Assembly: GCF_036226505.1 (NCBI RefSeq)
Contig: NZ_CP108484.1
Span: forward strand, 2,108,001-2,172,000
Direction: 5' to 3'
Origin: Kitasatospora sp. NBC_01246
GTDB lineage: Bacteria > Actinomycetota > Actinomycetes > Streptomycetales > Streptomycetaceae
DNA length: 64,000 nucleotides
Shown: positions 47,419 through 54,939 of the stretch, in pieces
How positions within the stretch are numbered: the first letter of the stretch is position 1
How the letters are laid out: the number at the start of each line of letters is the position of its first letter
Translations under genes and position numbers: made by a program
The notes under the pieces: model-generated
What the model was told of the DNA's origin: nothing
The model's database searches: none
Seen by the model: only the letters and a program-made list of their open reading frames with translations

Positions 47419-49503
47419 ATGATGGCGATGATGCGGCTGAGGCGTGAGGACCCCCGCATCGTCGGGCCGTACCGGCTGCACCGGCGCCTCGGAGCCGGCG
47501 GCATGGGCGTCGTCTACCTCGGCTCGGACCGGCGCGGGCAGCGGGTCGCGCTCAAGCTGATCCGCGCCGAGCTGGCCGAGGACCTGGAGTTCCGCACCCG
47601 CTTCGCCCGGGAGATCGCCGCCGCGTCCAGGATCCGGGGCGGCTGCACGGCTCGGGTGGTCGGCTCCGACATCGAGACCGACCGGCCCTGGCTGGCCACC
47701 GCGTACGTCCCCGGGCCCTCGCTCTACAAGCGGGTCGGCGACGGCGGACCGCTGAGCTGGCCGGAGGCCGCCAGGATCGGCGCCGCCCTGGCCGACGGCC
47801 TGGTCAAGGTGCACGAGGCCGGGGTCGTCCACCGGGACCTCAAGCCGTCCAACATCCTGCTCTCGCCCCGCGGGCCGCGGATCATCGACTTCGGGATCGC
47901 CTGGTCCCGCGGCGCCAGCACGCTCACGCACGTCGGCACGGCGGTGGGCTCCCCCGGCTTCCTCGCCCCCGAGCAGGTCCGCGGCGCCGCCGTGACACCC
48001 GCGACGGACGTCTTCGCGTTCGGGGCGACGCTCGCGTACGCGCTCACCGGGGACACCCCGTTCGGCTCGGGCGCCTCCTCCGAGGTGATGCTGTACCGGG
48101 TCGTCCACGAGGAGCCCGACCTGACGGACGTCCCTCCGCAGCTGGCCCCGCTGATCCGGGCCTGCCTGGCGAAGGAGCCCGCCGAGCGGCCCGGGGCGGC
48201 CGCCCTGCACGAAAGGCTGAGCGAACTCGCGGCGCGCGGCACGGGCGACGGCCCGGCGCCGGAGCGGCCCGGCCGCGGGCCCGTCGGCCGCGCCGGGGCG
48301 GGCGCGCGGCCGAGCGCTCCCGGGCCCGGCTCGGCCGCCGGACCGGGCTCGGCGGGCGCCGCCGCACGCGGCGTCCCGGCGCCGGGGCGCGGACCCGACC
48401 CGGCGGGCGCCCCGCGTGCCCGCGCCGGGGCGGCGAGCCGGCCGGGCGGCCACCAGCCCGTCGCACAGCACGGCGCCCACCCGGGTGCCCACCCCGGCGT
48501 CGCCCAGCGCCGGCCGCAGGGCCGGCCGGGGCAGGCCGCCACCGCGCCGATGCCGCGCCCCGAGGCCCACACCACCCGGCCGCTGCGCGAACGCCAGCAG
48601 ACCCCGCCGCCGGGGCGCACCGGCACGCCCGGCGCCGCGGCGGGCCCCCGCGAGCGGGACCAGCGGCCGGACCGGCCGCGCGGGCAGGCCCGCGACCGGC
48701 AGCACACGCCCGTCCCCGGCGGCCGCCCGGCCACCGCCCGTCGGCGGTTGCTGCGGCAGCGGCTGGTGGTCTTCGTCACCGTGACGATCGGTGTGGCACT
48801 GGCGATCGCGGCTGCGCAGGGGTGCGAGAACCGGGACAACCAGAGCCTCGGTCCGGTCCGCGGCGCCGGGGCCACGGTCAGCGCCGGACCCAACGGGCCC
48901 GCCGGGCAGTCGGGCGCCGCCACGCAGGGGTCCGGGCTCTCGGCGGACGGCGCGGCGCAGTCCGCGACACCGCTGGCGGCGGCGGCCCACGGCAGCGTGG
49001 CGGGTGACGGCGCGCTGACGCCGCCGCAGGGCGCCGGGCCGGCGGTGGACTGGCCCAACCGCAGCTACCCCGACCCGGCGGGCGGCCCGGCGATCGCGCT
49101 GCGGGACGGCCGCTCGGCGGCAGGGGCGGGACCCCAGGTCGCGCTCAGCGCCGTCCTCCCGGCCCGCTACAAGGGCGCGGCCGCGGCCCTGGTGGTGCTG
49201 CGCCGCGCGGAGGGCTCGGTGCCGGCCGACCTCGTCCAGTTGTTCGCCTTCAACGGGGACGCGCCGGTCGCGCTGGCGTCCCGCTCGTCGGCCGCCGATC
49301 CGCAGGCGACCGCCGCCTGGCGGCTCGACAACGGCGCGCTGGTCCGCGAGGAGCGGGCCAACCAGACCGGCGCGGTGGCCTCCACCCGCTACTCGGTGCG
49401 GTCGGACGGCACCATCGAGGAGTCCTGGCCCGGCGCCCCCACCACGATCGTCACCCCGCCACCCGCCGCCGCCCCGGCCCCGCCGACGGCCCCCACGGGC
49501 TGA
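47419..49503 (+). CDS. membrane Ser/Thr protein kinase (PknB-like)
   Basis: 694 residues. The kinase domain (~residues 17-275) is complete: GAGGMGVVYLG, catalytic Lys46 in VALKLI, HRDLKPSN, DFG in IIDFGIAWS and the APEQ of the activation segment. A low-complexity Pro/Arg/Ala linker of about 170 residues follows, then one membrane helix (VVFVTVTIGVALAIAAAQG, ~residues 450-470) and an extracytoplasmic region of about 220 residues without PASTA repeats. It is therefore a transmembrane signalling kinase with an unknown sensor. The start is the first of four closely spaced ATGs; which is used is uncertain. It is followed by a hairpin identical in its core to the one after the phosphatase gene. Confidence 0.93.
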   Translation: MMAMMRLRREDPRIVGPYRLHRRLGAGGMGVVYLGSDRRGQRVALKLIRAELAEDLEFRTRFAREIAAASRIRGGCTARVVGSDIETDRPWLATAYVPGPSLYKRVGDGGPLSWPEAARIGAALADGLVKVHEAGVVHRDLKPSNILLSPRGPRIIDFGIAWSRGASTLTHVGTAVGSPGFLAPEQVRGAAVTPATDVFAFGATLAYALTGDTPFGSGASSEVMLYRVVHEEPDLTDVPPQLAPLIRACLAKEPAERPGAAALHERLSELAARGTGDGPAPERPGRGPVGRAGAGARPSAPGPGSAAGPGSAGAAARGVPAPGRGPDPAGAPRARAGAASRPGGHQPVAQHGAHPGAHPGVAQRRPQGRPGQAATAPMPRPEAHTTRPLRERQQTPPPGRTGTPGAAAGPRERDQRPDRPRGQARDRQHTPVPGGRPATARRRLLRQRLVVFVTVTIGVALAIAAAQGCENRDNQSLGPVRGAGATVSAGPNGPAGQSGAATQGSGLSADGAAQSATPLAAAAHGSVAGDGALTPPQGAGPAVDWPNRSYPDPAGGPAIALRDGRSAAGAGPQVALSAVLPARYKGAAAALVVLRRAEGSVPADLVQLFAFNGDAPVALASRSSAADPQATAAWRLDNGALVREERANQTGAVASTRYSVRSDGTIEESWPGAPTTIVTPPPAAAPAPPTAPTG

Positions 49504-49525
49504 CCGGCGGGCCAACCGACGCACC

Positions 49526-49548
49526 GGAAGTCGGCCGGGCCGACTTCC
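49526..49548 (+). terminator. kinase terminator hairpin (repeated palindrome, copy 1)
   Basis: A 10-bp stem (GGAAGTCGGC with GCCGACTTCC) around a CGG loop. The same 23 bases occur again at 53464-53486. Confidence 0.7.
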
Positions 49549-49561
49549 TGATCCGCGGCTC

Positions 49562-49716
49562 AGGGTGTGGATGGCGTGGGCCATCGGGGAGCCAAGGCCG
49601 TGCTCCGCCCTGATGAGGGCGCGGCGGGGGTGCGGGGTGCGGATCAGGCCGAGGGGCCGGAGGTGCGGGCCCCGGTGGGGAAGCCGCCGGCGGTCGGCAG
49701 GTGAGGCCGTCGCCCT
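49562..49716 (-). pseudogene. degenerate partial copy of the adjacent TrmH-family gene
   Basis: On the minus strand this stretch encodes RRALI.A......PMAH.I..L in the same frame as the end of the neighbouring methyltransferase (RRALAAADRAVRIPMAHGID). At DNA level about 70 percent of 66 bases match, including 14 in a row (49575-49588 against 49825-49838). A second patch of 17 identical bases (49700-49716 against 49877-49893) is contiguous with the first in the intact gene but about 65 bases away here. There is no start codon, and much is missing, so this is a relic. Confidence 0.55.
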
Positions 49717-49756
49717 GCGGGTTACTCAGCTGGGTGCGGGAGCGAGGGGTGACGGG

Positions 49757-50566
49757 TCAGGCCGGGGCGGTGACGGCGTAGAAGGCCACGGCTGCTGCGG
49801 CGCCCACGTTGAGGGAGTCGATGCCGTGGGCCATCGGGATGCGGACGGCGCGGTCCGCGGCGGCCAGCGCCCGGCGGGTGAGGCCGTCGCCCTCCGCGCC
49901 GAGCATCAGGGCCGCCTTGGGCAGCCGGTGCGGGGCCAGGGCGGCCAGGTCGACGGAGCCCTCGGCAGGGGTCAGGGCGAGCAGCTCGAAACCGGCGGCG
50001 CGCACGGTGTCCAGCGCGGCCGGCCAGGGCTCCAGCCGCGCGTACGGGACGGCGAAGACGGCGCCCATGGAGACCTTGACCGCGCGCCGGTACAGCGGAT
50101 CCGCGCAGTCGGGCGAGAGCAGCACGGCGTCCATGCCGAGCGCGGCCGCGCTGCGGAAGATCGCGCCCAGGTTGGTGTGGTCGACCAGGCCCTCCAGCAC
50201 GGCCACCCGGCGGGCGCCGGCCAGCAGCTCGGCGGCGTCCGGGAGCGGGCGGCGTTCCATCGAGGCGAGCGCGCCGCGGTGGACGTGGTAACCGGTGACC
50301 GCCTCGGCCAGCCCCGGTTCGACCACGTGGACGGGGGCGTCGGTGTCGGCGATCACGTCCGCCATCACGTCCAGCCACTTGGCCGTCAGCAGCATCGACC
50401 GCATCCGGTACCCGGCGGCCATCGCCCGGCGGATGACTTTCTCGCCCTCGGCGATGAAAAGACCCTCGGCGGGTTCGCGGCGGCGCCGCAGTTCGACGTC
50501 GGTCAGGCCGGTGTAGTCGCTCAGGCGCGGGTCGGCGGGGTCGGTGATGGTGCTGGGTTCGGACAC
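49757..50566 (-). CDS. TrmH/SpoU-family RNA 2'-O-methyltransferase
   Basis: 269 residues, a knotted SPOUT methyltransferase. Motif 1 is EGLVDHTNLGAIFRSA, motif 2 is ALMLGAEGDGLTR, and motif 3 is IPMAHGIDSLNVGAAAAVAFY. The N-terminal RNA-binding region starts ITDPADPRLSDYTGL. The family 2'-O-methylates tRNA or rRNA with S-adenosylmethionine; the site is not deducible. The GTG start (VSEPSTITDP) is supported by family length, not by a clear ribosome site. It is divergent from the phosphatase gene across 98 bases and lies beside a partial copy of itself. Confidence 0.92.
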   Translation of the reverse strand: MSEPSTITDPADPRLSDYTGLTDVELRRRREPAEGLFIAEGEKVIRRAMAAGYRMRSMLLTAKWLDVMADVIADTDAPVHVVEPGLAEAVTGYHVHRGALASMERRPLPDAAELLAGARRVAVLEGLVDHTNLGAIFRSAAALGMDAVLLSPDCADPLYRRAVKVSMGAVFAVPYARLEPWPAALDTVRAAGFELLALTPAEGSVDLAALAPHRLPKAALMLGAEGDGLTRRALAAADRAVRIPMAHGIDSLNVGAAAAVAFYAVTAPA

Positions 50567-50664
50567 CCTGCGATCTTGCCAAGCCGGGGTGGAGAAGGCC
50601 AAACGGCCCAGGGCGGGATGTGCTTGACCTTGGCCAGTCGGTGTGTGGAGTGCAAATATGACGT

Positions 50665-53433
50665 ATGGCCCGTTTTCCGGGCCGATCATGGGCTCCGTCG
50701 GCCTCTGGCACTTTCGGCTCCGCTACGTCTTCCCGTGCCGCTGGTACCGCCGGCTCCTCCGGTGGGCGCCCACACGGTCGGCAACAGCAGCCGAAGGACG
50801 CTCGGCCGAGACCGGTACAGCGCCGGTCGGTGGCCGGGCAGGTCTTCGCGCTGCAGGTACTCGTGGTGCTTCTGCTGGTCGCCGCCGCAGTGGTGGCGCT
50901 GGTGGTGCAGTCCCGCAACGACGCCCGGCACGAGGCGACCAACCGGTCGGTGGCGGTCGCCCAGACCTTCGCCAACTCACCGGGCATCGTCGAGGCGCTG
51001 CACTCCCCCGACCCCACCGCGGTCCTGCAGCCGAAGGCCCAGGCCGCGGCGCTCAACGCGGGAGTGGACTTCATCGTCGTCCTCAACACCGACGGCATCC
51101 GCTACACGCACCCCAATCCGGCCCGGATCGGTCAGAAGTTCGTCGGCGACTACGAGCCCGCGCTGCACGGGCAGGTGGTGACCGAGCAGGTCAACGGCAC
51201 GATCGGACCTCTGGTCCAGGCGGTCGTGCCGGTCCGGGCACCGGACGACTCCGTGGTCGGCATGGTCTCGGCGGGGGTCACTATCGCCAACATCAGCAGC
51301 GCGAGCGAGCGGCAGCTGCCCGTGGTGCTGGGCGCCGCGGCGGTCGCCATGGGGCTGGCCACCTGCGGGACGGCGCTGGTCAGCCGGCGGCTGCGGCGGC
51401 AGACCCACGGGCTGGGCCCGTCCGAGATGACGCGGATGTACGAGCACCACGCGGCGGTGCTGCACGCGGTGCGCGAGGGTGTGCTGATCGTGGCCGGCGA
51501 CGGGCGGCTGCTGCTCTGCAACGACGAGGCACGCCGGCTGCTGGCACTGCCCGCCGACGCCGAGGGGCGGCTGGTGACCGAGCTGGGCCTGGACCGCGCA
51601 CCCGAGGAGCTGCTGACGGCCAACCGGCCGGTCACCGACGAGGTGGTGCTGGCCGGTGAGCGGCTGCTGGCCGTGAACGTCCGGCTGACCGACCGGGACG
51701 GCGGTCCGCCGGGCTGCGTCGCCACCCTGCGGGACTCCACCGAGCTGCTGGCGCTGTCCGGGCGGGCCGAGGTGGCCCAGCGGCGGCTGCGGCTGCTGTA
51801 CGACGCCGGGGTGTCGGTGGGCAGCTCGCTCGACGTGACGCGGACGGCCGAGGAGCTGGCCCAGGTGGCGGTGCCGCGGTTCGCGGACTTCGTCAGCGTC
51901 GATCTGGCCGAGGAGGTGCTGGAGGGCGACGAGCCGCCGCAGGGCCAGCCGCTCGGACAGATGCGGCGGGCGGCGTTCAAGGGCGTCCGGGAGGGCTCGC
52001 CGTTCTACCCGGTGGGCACGGTGCTGGCGGTCGTGCCCTCGACGCCGCTGGCGGGCGCGCTGGACACCGGGGAGGCCGGGCTGGAGCCGCGGCTGGCGGA
52101 GGCCGAGGCCTGGCGGGGGCAGGACCCGGAGCGCTCGGTGCAGGCGCTGGAGTACGGGGTGCACTCGCTGGTGCGGGTGCCGCTGCGGGCGCGCGGGGTG
52201 CTGCTGGGGGTGGCGCGGTTCTGGCGGGCGGACCGGCCGGAGCCGTTCGACGAGGAGGACCTGGCGCTGGCCGAGGAGCTGGTCTCGCACGCCGCGGTCT
52301 GCATCGACAACGCGCGCCGGTACACCCGCGAGCACGCGATGGCGGTGACGCTGCAGCACAGCCTGCTGCCGCGCAACCTGCCCGCGCAGAACGCGCTGGA
52401 CGTGGCGCACCGGTACCTGCCGGCGCAGGCGGGGGTGGGCGGCGACTGGTTCGACCTGATCCCGCTGCCGGGCGCGCGGGTCGCGCTGGTGGTCGGGGAC
52501 GTGGTGGGGCACGGCCTGCACGCGGCGGCGACGATGGGCCGGCTGCGGACGGCGATCCACAACTTCTCGACACTGGACCTGCCGCCGGACGAGTTGCTCG
52601 GGCACCTGGACGAGCTGGTGAACCGGATCGACCAGGAGGAGTCGGCGACCGGCGGGGCGGCGGCGGTCACCGGCGCGACCTGCCTGTACGCGATCTACGA
52701 CCCGGTGACGCGGCGCTGCACGCTGGCCAGCGCGGGGCACCCGCCGCCGGCGCTGGTCGGTCCGGACGGCCGGGTGGAGTTCCCGGAGCTGCCGACCGGG
52801 CCGCCGCTGGGGCTGGGGGCGCTGCCGTTCACGACCGCCGAACTGGAGGTCGCCGAGGGCAGCCGGCTGGTGCTCTACACCGACGGACTGGTGGAGGACC
52901 GCGACCGGGACATCGACGAGGGGCTGGAGATGCTGCGGGCCGCGCTCACCGGGCCGCCGCGCACTCCCGAGCAGACCTGCGCGGACGTGCTGGGCGCGAT
53001 GCTGCCGGCACGGCCGCAGGACGACATCGCGCTGCTGGTGGCGCAGACCCGGGCGCTGGCGTCCGACCAGGTGGCGGAGTGGGAGGTGCCGTCCGACCCG
53101 GCCGCGGTCGGGGAGGTGCGGGCGGCGGTGGCGGAGCGGCTGGCGCAGTGGGGGCTGGACGAGGCCGCGTTCGTCACCGAGCTGATCCTGAGCGAGCTGG
53201 TGACCAACGCGATCCGGTACGGGCGCGGGCCGATCCGGGTCCGGCTGCTCCGCGACCGGGCGCTGATCTGCGAGGTGTCCGACGCCAGCAGTACGTCGCC
53301 GCACCTGAAGTACGCGGCCACCACGGACGAGGGCGGGCGCGGGCTCTTCCTGGTCGCGCAGTTCGCGGACCGCTGGGGCACCCGCTACACGGCCGGCGGC
53401 AAGGTGATCTGGACCGAGCAGCCGTTGGAGTGA
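50665..53433 (+). CDS. SpoIIE-type sensor phosphatase with Cache, PAS, GAF and ATPase domains
   Basis: 922 residues. Order by motif: a basic low-complexity head, membrane helix one (~60-82, FALQVLVVLLLVAAAVVALVV), a Cache-like extracytoplasmic sensor (~84-215, with TDGIRYTHPNPARIGQKFVGD) and helix two (~218-240). A PAS domain (~260-370), a GAF domain (~380-555) and a PP2C-like phosphatase with GGDWFDLIPLPG, VGDVVGHGLHAA and LVLYTDGLVEDRDRDIDEG follow. Last is a HATPase of the RsbW type with ELILSELVTNAIRYGRGPI. Such proteins control anti-sigma-factor circuits by dephosphorylation, with the ATPase acting as kinase or nucleotide sensor. The ligand is unknown. The upstream ribosome site is weak, and the first ATG was chosen because the head continues in frame. 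Confidence 0.92.
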   Translation: MARFPGRSWAPSASGTFGSATSSRAAGTAGSSGGRPHGRQQQPKDARPRPVQRRSVAGQVFALQVLVVLLLVAAAVVALVVQSRNDARHEATNRSVAVAQTFANSPGIVEALHSPDPTAVLQPKAQAAALNAGVDFIVVLNTDGIRYTHPNPARIGQKFVGDYEPALHGQVVTEQVNGTIGPLVQAVVPVRAPDDSVVGMVSAGVTIANISSASERQLPVVLGAAAVAMGLATCGTALVSRRLRRQTHGLGPSEMTRMYEHHAAVLHAVREGVLIVAGDGRLLLCNDEARRLLALPADAEGRLVTELGLDRAPEELLTANRPVTDEVVLAGERLLAVNVRLTDRDGGPPGCVATLRDSTELLALSGRAEVAQRRLRLLYDAGVSVGSSLDVTRTAEELAQVAVPRFADFVSVDLAEEVLEGDEPPQGQPLGQMRRAAFKGVREGSPFYPVGTVLAVVPSTPLAGALDTGEAGLEPRLAEAEAWRGQDPERSVQALEYGVHSLVRVPLRARGVLLGVARFWRADRPEPFDEEDLALAEELVSHAAVCIDNARRYTREHAMAVTLQHSLLPRNLPAQNALDVAHRYLPAQAGVGGDWFDLIPLPGARVALVVGDVVGHGLHAAATMGRLRTAIHNFSTLDLPPDELLGHLDELVNRIDQEESATGGAAAVTGATCLYAIYDPVTRRCTLASAGHPPPALVGPDGRVEFPELPTGPPLGLGALPFTTAELEVAEGSRLVLYTDGLVEDRDRDIDEGLEMLRAALTGPPRTPEQTCADVLGAMLPARPQDDIALLVAQTRALASDQVAEWEVPSDPAAVGEVRAAVAERLAQWGLDEAAFVTELILSELVTNAIRYGRGPIRVRLLRDRALICEVSDASSTSPHLKYAATTDEGGRGLFLVAQFADRWGTRYTAGGKVIWTEQPLE

Positions 53434-53460
53434 GGCCGGGCGCGCGGGTCGCGGTGCGGG

Positions 53461-53489
53461 GTGGGAAGTCGGCCGGGCCGACTTCCCAC
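53461..53489 (+). terminator. phosphatase terminator hairpin (repeated palindrome, copy 2)
   Basis: A 13-bp stem (GTGGGAAGTCGGC with its complement) with a CGG loop. Its inner 23 bases are identical to the hairpin after the kinase gene. Confidence 0.7.
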
Positions 53490-53496
53490 CCCTCGG

Positions 53497-53568
53497 TCGA
53501 TCAAGCGCGCAGGGTTGATCAGGCGTGCAGAGTTGATCAGGCGTGCAGGGTTGGTCAGGCGTGCACGG
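53497..53568. repeat. four 18-bp tandem repeats overlapping the end of cobA
   Basis: The unit is TTGATCAGGCGTGCAGGG; three units follow it closely and a fourth is divergent. On the minus strand one unit ends the cobA reading frame, and because 18 is divisible by three, the extra units each carry an in-frame TGA. Confidence 0.85.
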
Positions 53569-54832
53569 CGGGGGCCAGGACGTTGACCACGTCACCGATG
53601 ACGATCACGGCGGGGGGCTTGATCCGCTCCGCCTCGACGGTGGCCGCGACCGTGGCGAGGGTGGCGTCCACCCGGCGCTGGGCCGAGGTGGTGCCCTCCT
53701 GGACGACCGCCACCGGGGTGTCGGCCGGGCGGCCGCACTCGATCAGCTTGTCGGCGATCGCGCCGATCTTGTCGACGGCCATCAGCAGCACCAGGGTGCC
53801 GGTCATCCGCGCGACGGCCTCCCAGTTGGTCAGCGAGCGCTCGTCGGCCGGGCCGACGTGCCCCGAGATCACGGTGAACTCGTGCGTCATCCCGCGGTGG
53901 GTCACCGGCACGCCGGCCGAGGCCGGCACGCTGATCGAGCTGGAGATGCCCGGCACCACGGTGACCGGCAGCCCGGCCTCCGCGCAGGCCAGCAGCTCCT
54001 CGCCGCCGCGCCCGAACACGTACGGGTCGCCGCCCTTGAGCCGGACGACGAACTTGCCGGCCTTGGCGTGCTCGATGAGCGTCCGGTTGATCGCCTCCTG
54101 GGCCATGAAGCGGCCGTACGGGATCTTGGACGCGTCGATCACCTCGACGTGCTCGGGCAGCTCGGCGAGCAGCTCGCGCGGGGCGAGCCGGTCCGCGACC
54201 ACCACGTCGGCGTCGGCGAGCAGCCGGCGCCCGCGCACGGTGATCAGGTCCGGGTCACCAGGACCGCCCCCGACCAGGGCGACGCTCCCCGTGCCCGGCC
54301 GCCCGGCGGCGCCCCCGACCCCGTGCGAGCGGTACTGGCGGGCGGCCAGCGAGCCGTCCCGCAGGCCGTCCACGATGGCGTCGCGCAGGGCGGCGGAGTG
54401 CCTCGGGTCGCCGGTGAGGACGGCGACGGTGGCACCCGCGTCGCGGCCGCTGGCCGGGGTCCAGGCGGTGGCGGCGGCCGCGTCGTCGCTGCGGGCGCAG
54501 AACACCCGCTCGCGCTCCGCCTCGGCGCTGACCGCGGCGTTGACCGCCGGGTCGTCGGTGGCGACCAGCGCGTACCAGCTGTCGGCCAGGTCGCCGTCCC
54601 GGTAGCGGCGCTCGTGCCAGGTGAACTCGCCGGCGTCGGCCATCGCCTGGACGGCGGGCGTGGTGGTCGGCGATATCAGGTGCAGGTCCGCGCCGGTGGC
54701 GATCAGCGCGGGGAGCCGGCGCTGGGCCACGTGGCCGCCGCCGACCACGACGACGCGGCGGCCGGCGAGCAGCAGGCCCACCGGGTACGGGGTCCGGCCC
54801 TCGGTGCCGGGGTGCGGGTTGGGCGCGGTCAT
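53555..54832 (-). CDS. cobA: siroheme synthase-like uroporphyrinogen-III C-methyltransferase
   Basis: 425 residues with two parts. The N-terminal ~190 residues form an NAD-binding CysG-type domain (LLLAGRRVVVVGGGHVAQRRLPAL), which oxidises precorrin-2. The rest is the SUMT methyltransferase: VALVGGGPGDPDLITVRGRRLL, VVRLKGGDPYVFGRGGEE, VVPGISSSISVPASAGVPVTHRG and SGHVGP, which methylates uroporphyrinogen III twice. The product feeds siroheme and cobalamin. The N-terminal GGGHVAQRR is standard, but the sirohydrochlorin ferrochelatase residues are not clear, so it may only make the precursor. It lies next to cobT and cobL on the same strand. Confidence 0.93.
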   Translation of the reverse strand: MTAPNPHPGTEGRTPYPVGLLLAGRRVVVVGGGHVAQRRLPALIATGADLHLISPTTTPAVQAMADAGEFTWHERRYRDGDLADSWYALVATDDPAVNAAVSAEAERERVFCARSDDAAAATAWTPASGRDAGATVAVLTGDPRHSAALRDAIVDGLRDGSLAARQYRSHGVGGAAGRPGTGSVALVGGGPGDPDLITVRGRRLLADADVVVADRLAPRELLAELPEHVEVIDASKIPYGRFMAQEAINRTLIEHAKAGKFVVRLKGGDPYVFGRGGEELLACAEAGLPVTVVPGISSSISVPASAGVPVTHRGMTHEFTVISGHVGPADERSLTNWEAVARMTGTLVLLMAVDKIGAIADKLIECGRPADTPVAVVQEGTTSAQRRVDATLATVAATVEAERIKPPAVIVIGDVVNVLAPAVHA

Positions 54833-54880
54833 GGGCAGGGCTCCTGAATCAACGTGAGGGTGCGGTGGGGGTACGGCGCG

Positions 54881-54930
54881 GCACCGCTCCGCGCGCCGGC
54901 GCGCCCTCGGGCCGGTTCACGGAGCGGTGC
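54881..54930 (-). terminator. hairpin downstream of the cobT fusion gene
   Basis: GCACCGCTCCG pairs with CGGAGCGGTGC (11 bp) across a 28-base loop that contains its own small GC-rich hairpin. It lies 10 bases after the cobT stop. Confidence 0.5.
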
Positions 54931-54939
54931 GGACGGTCG

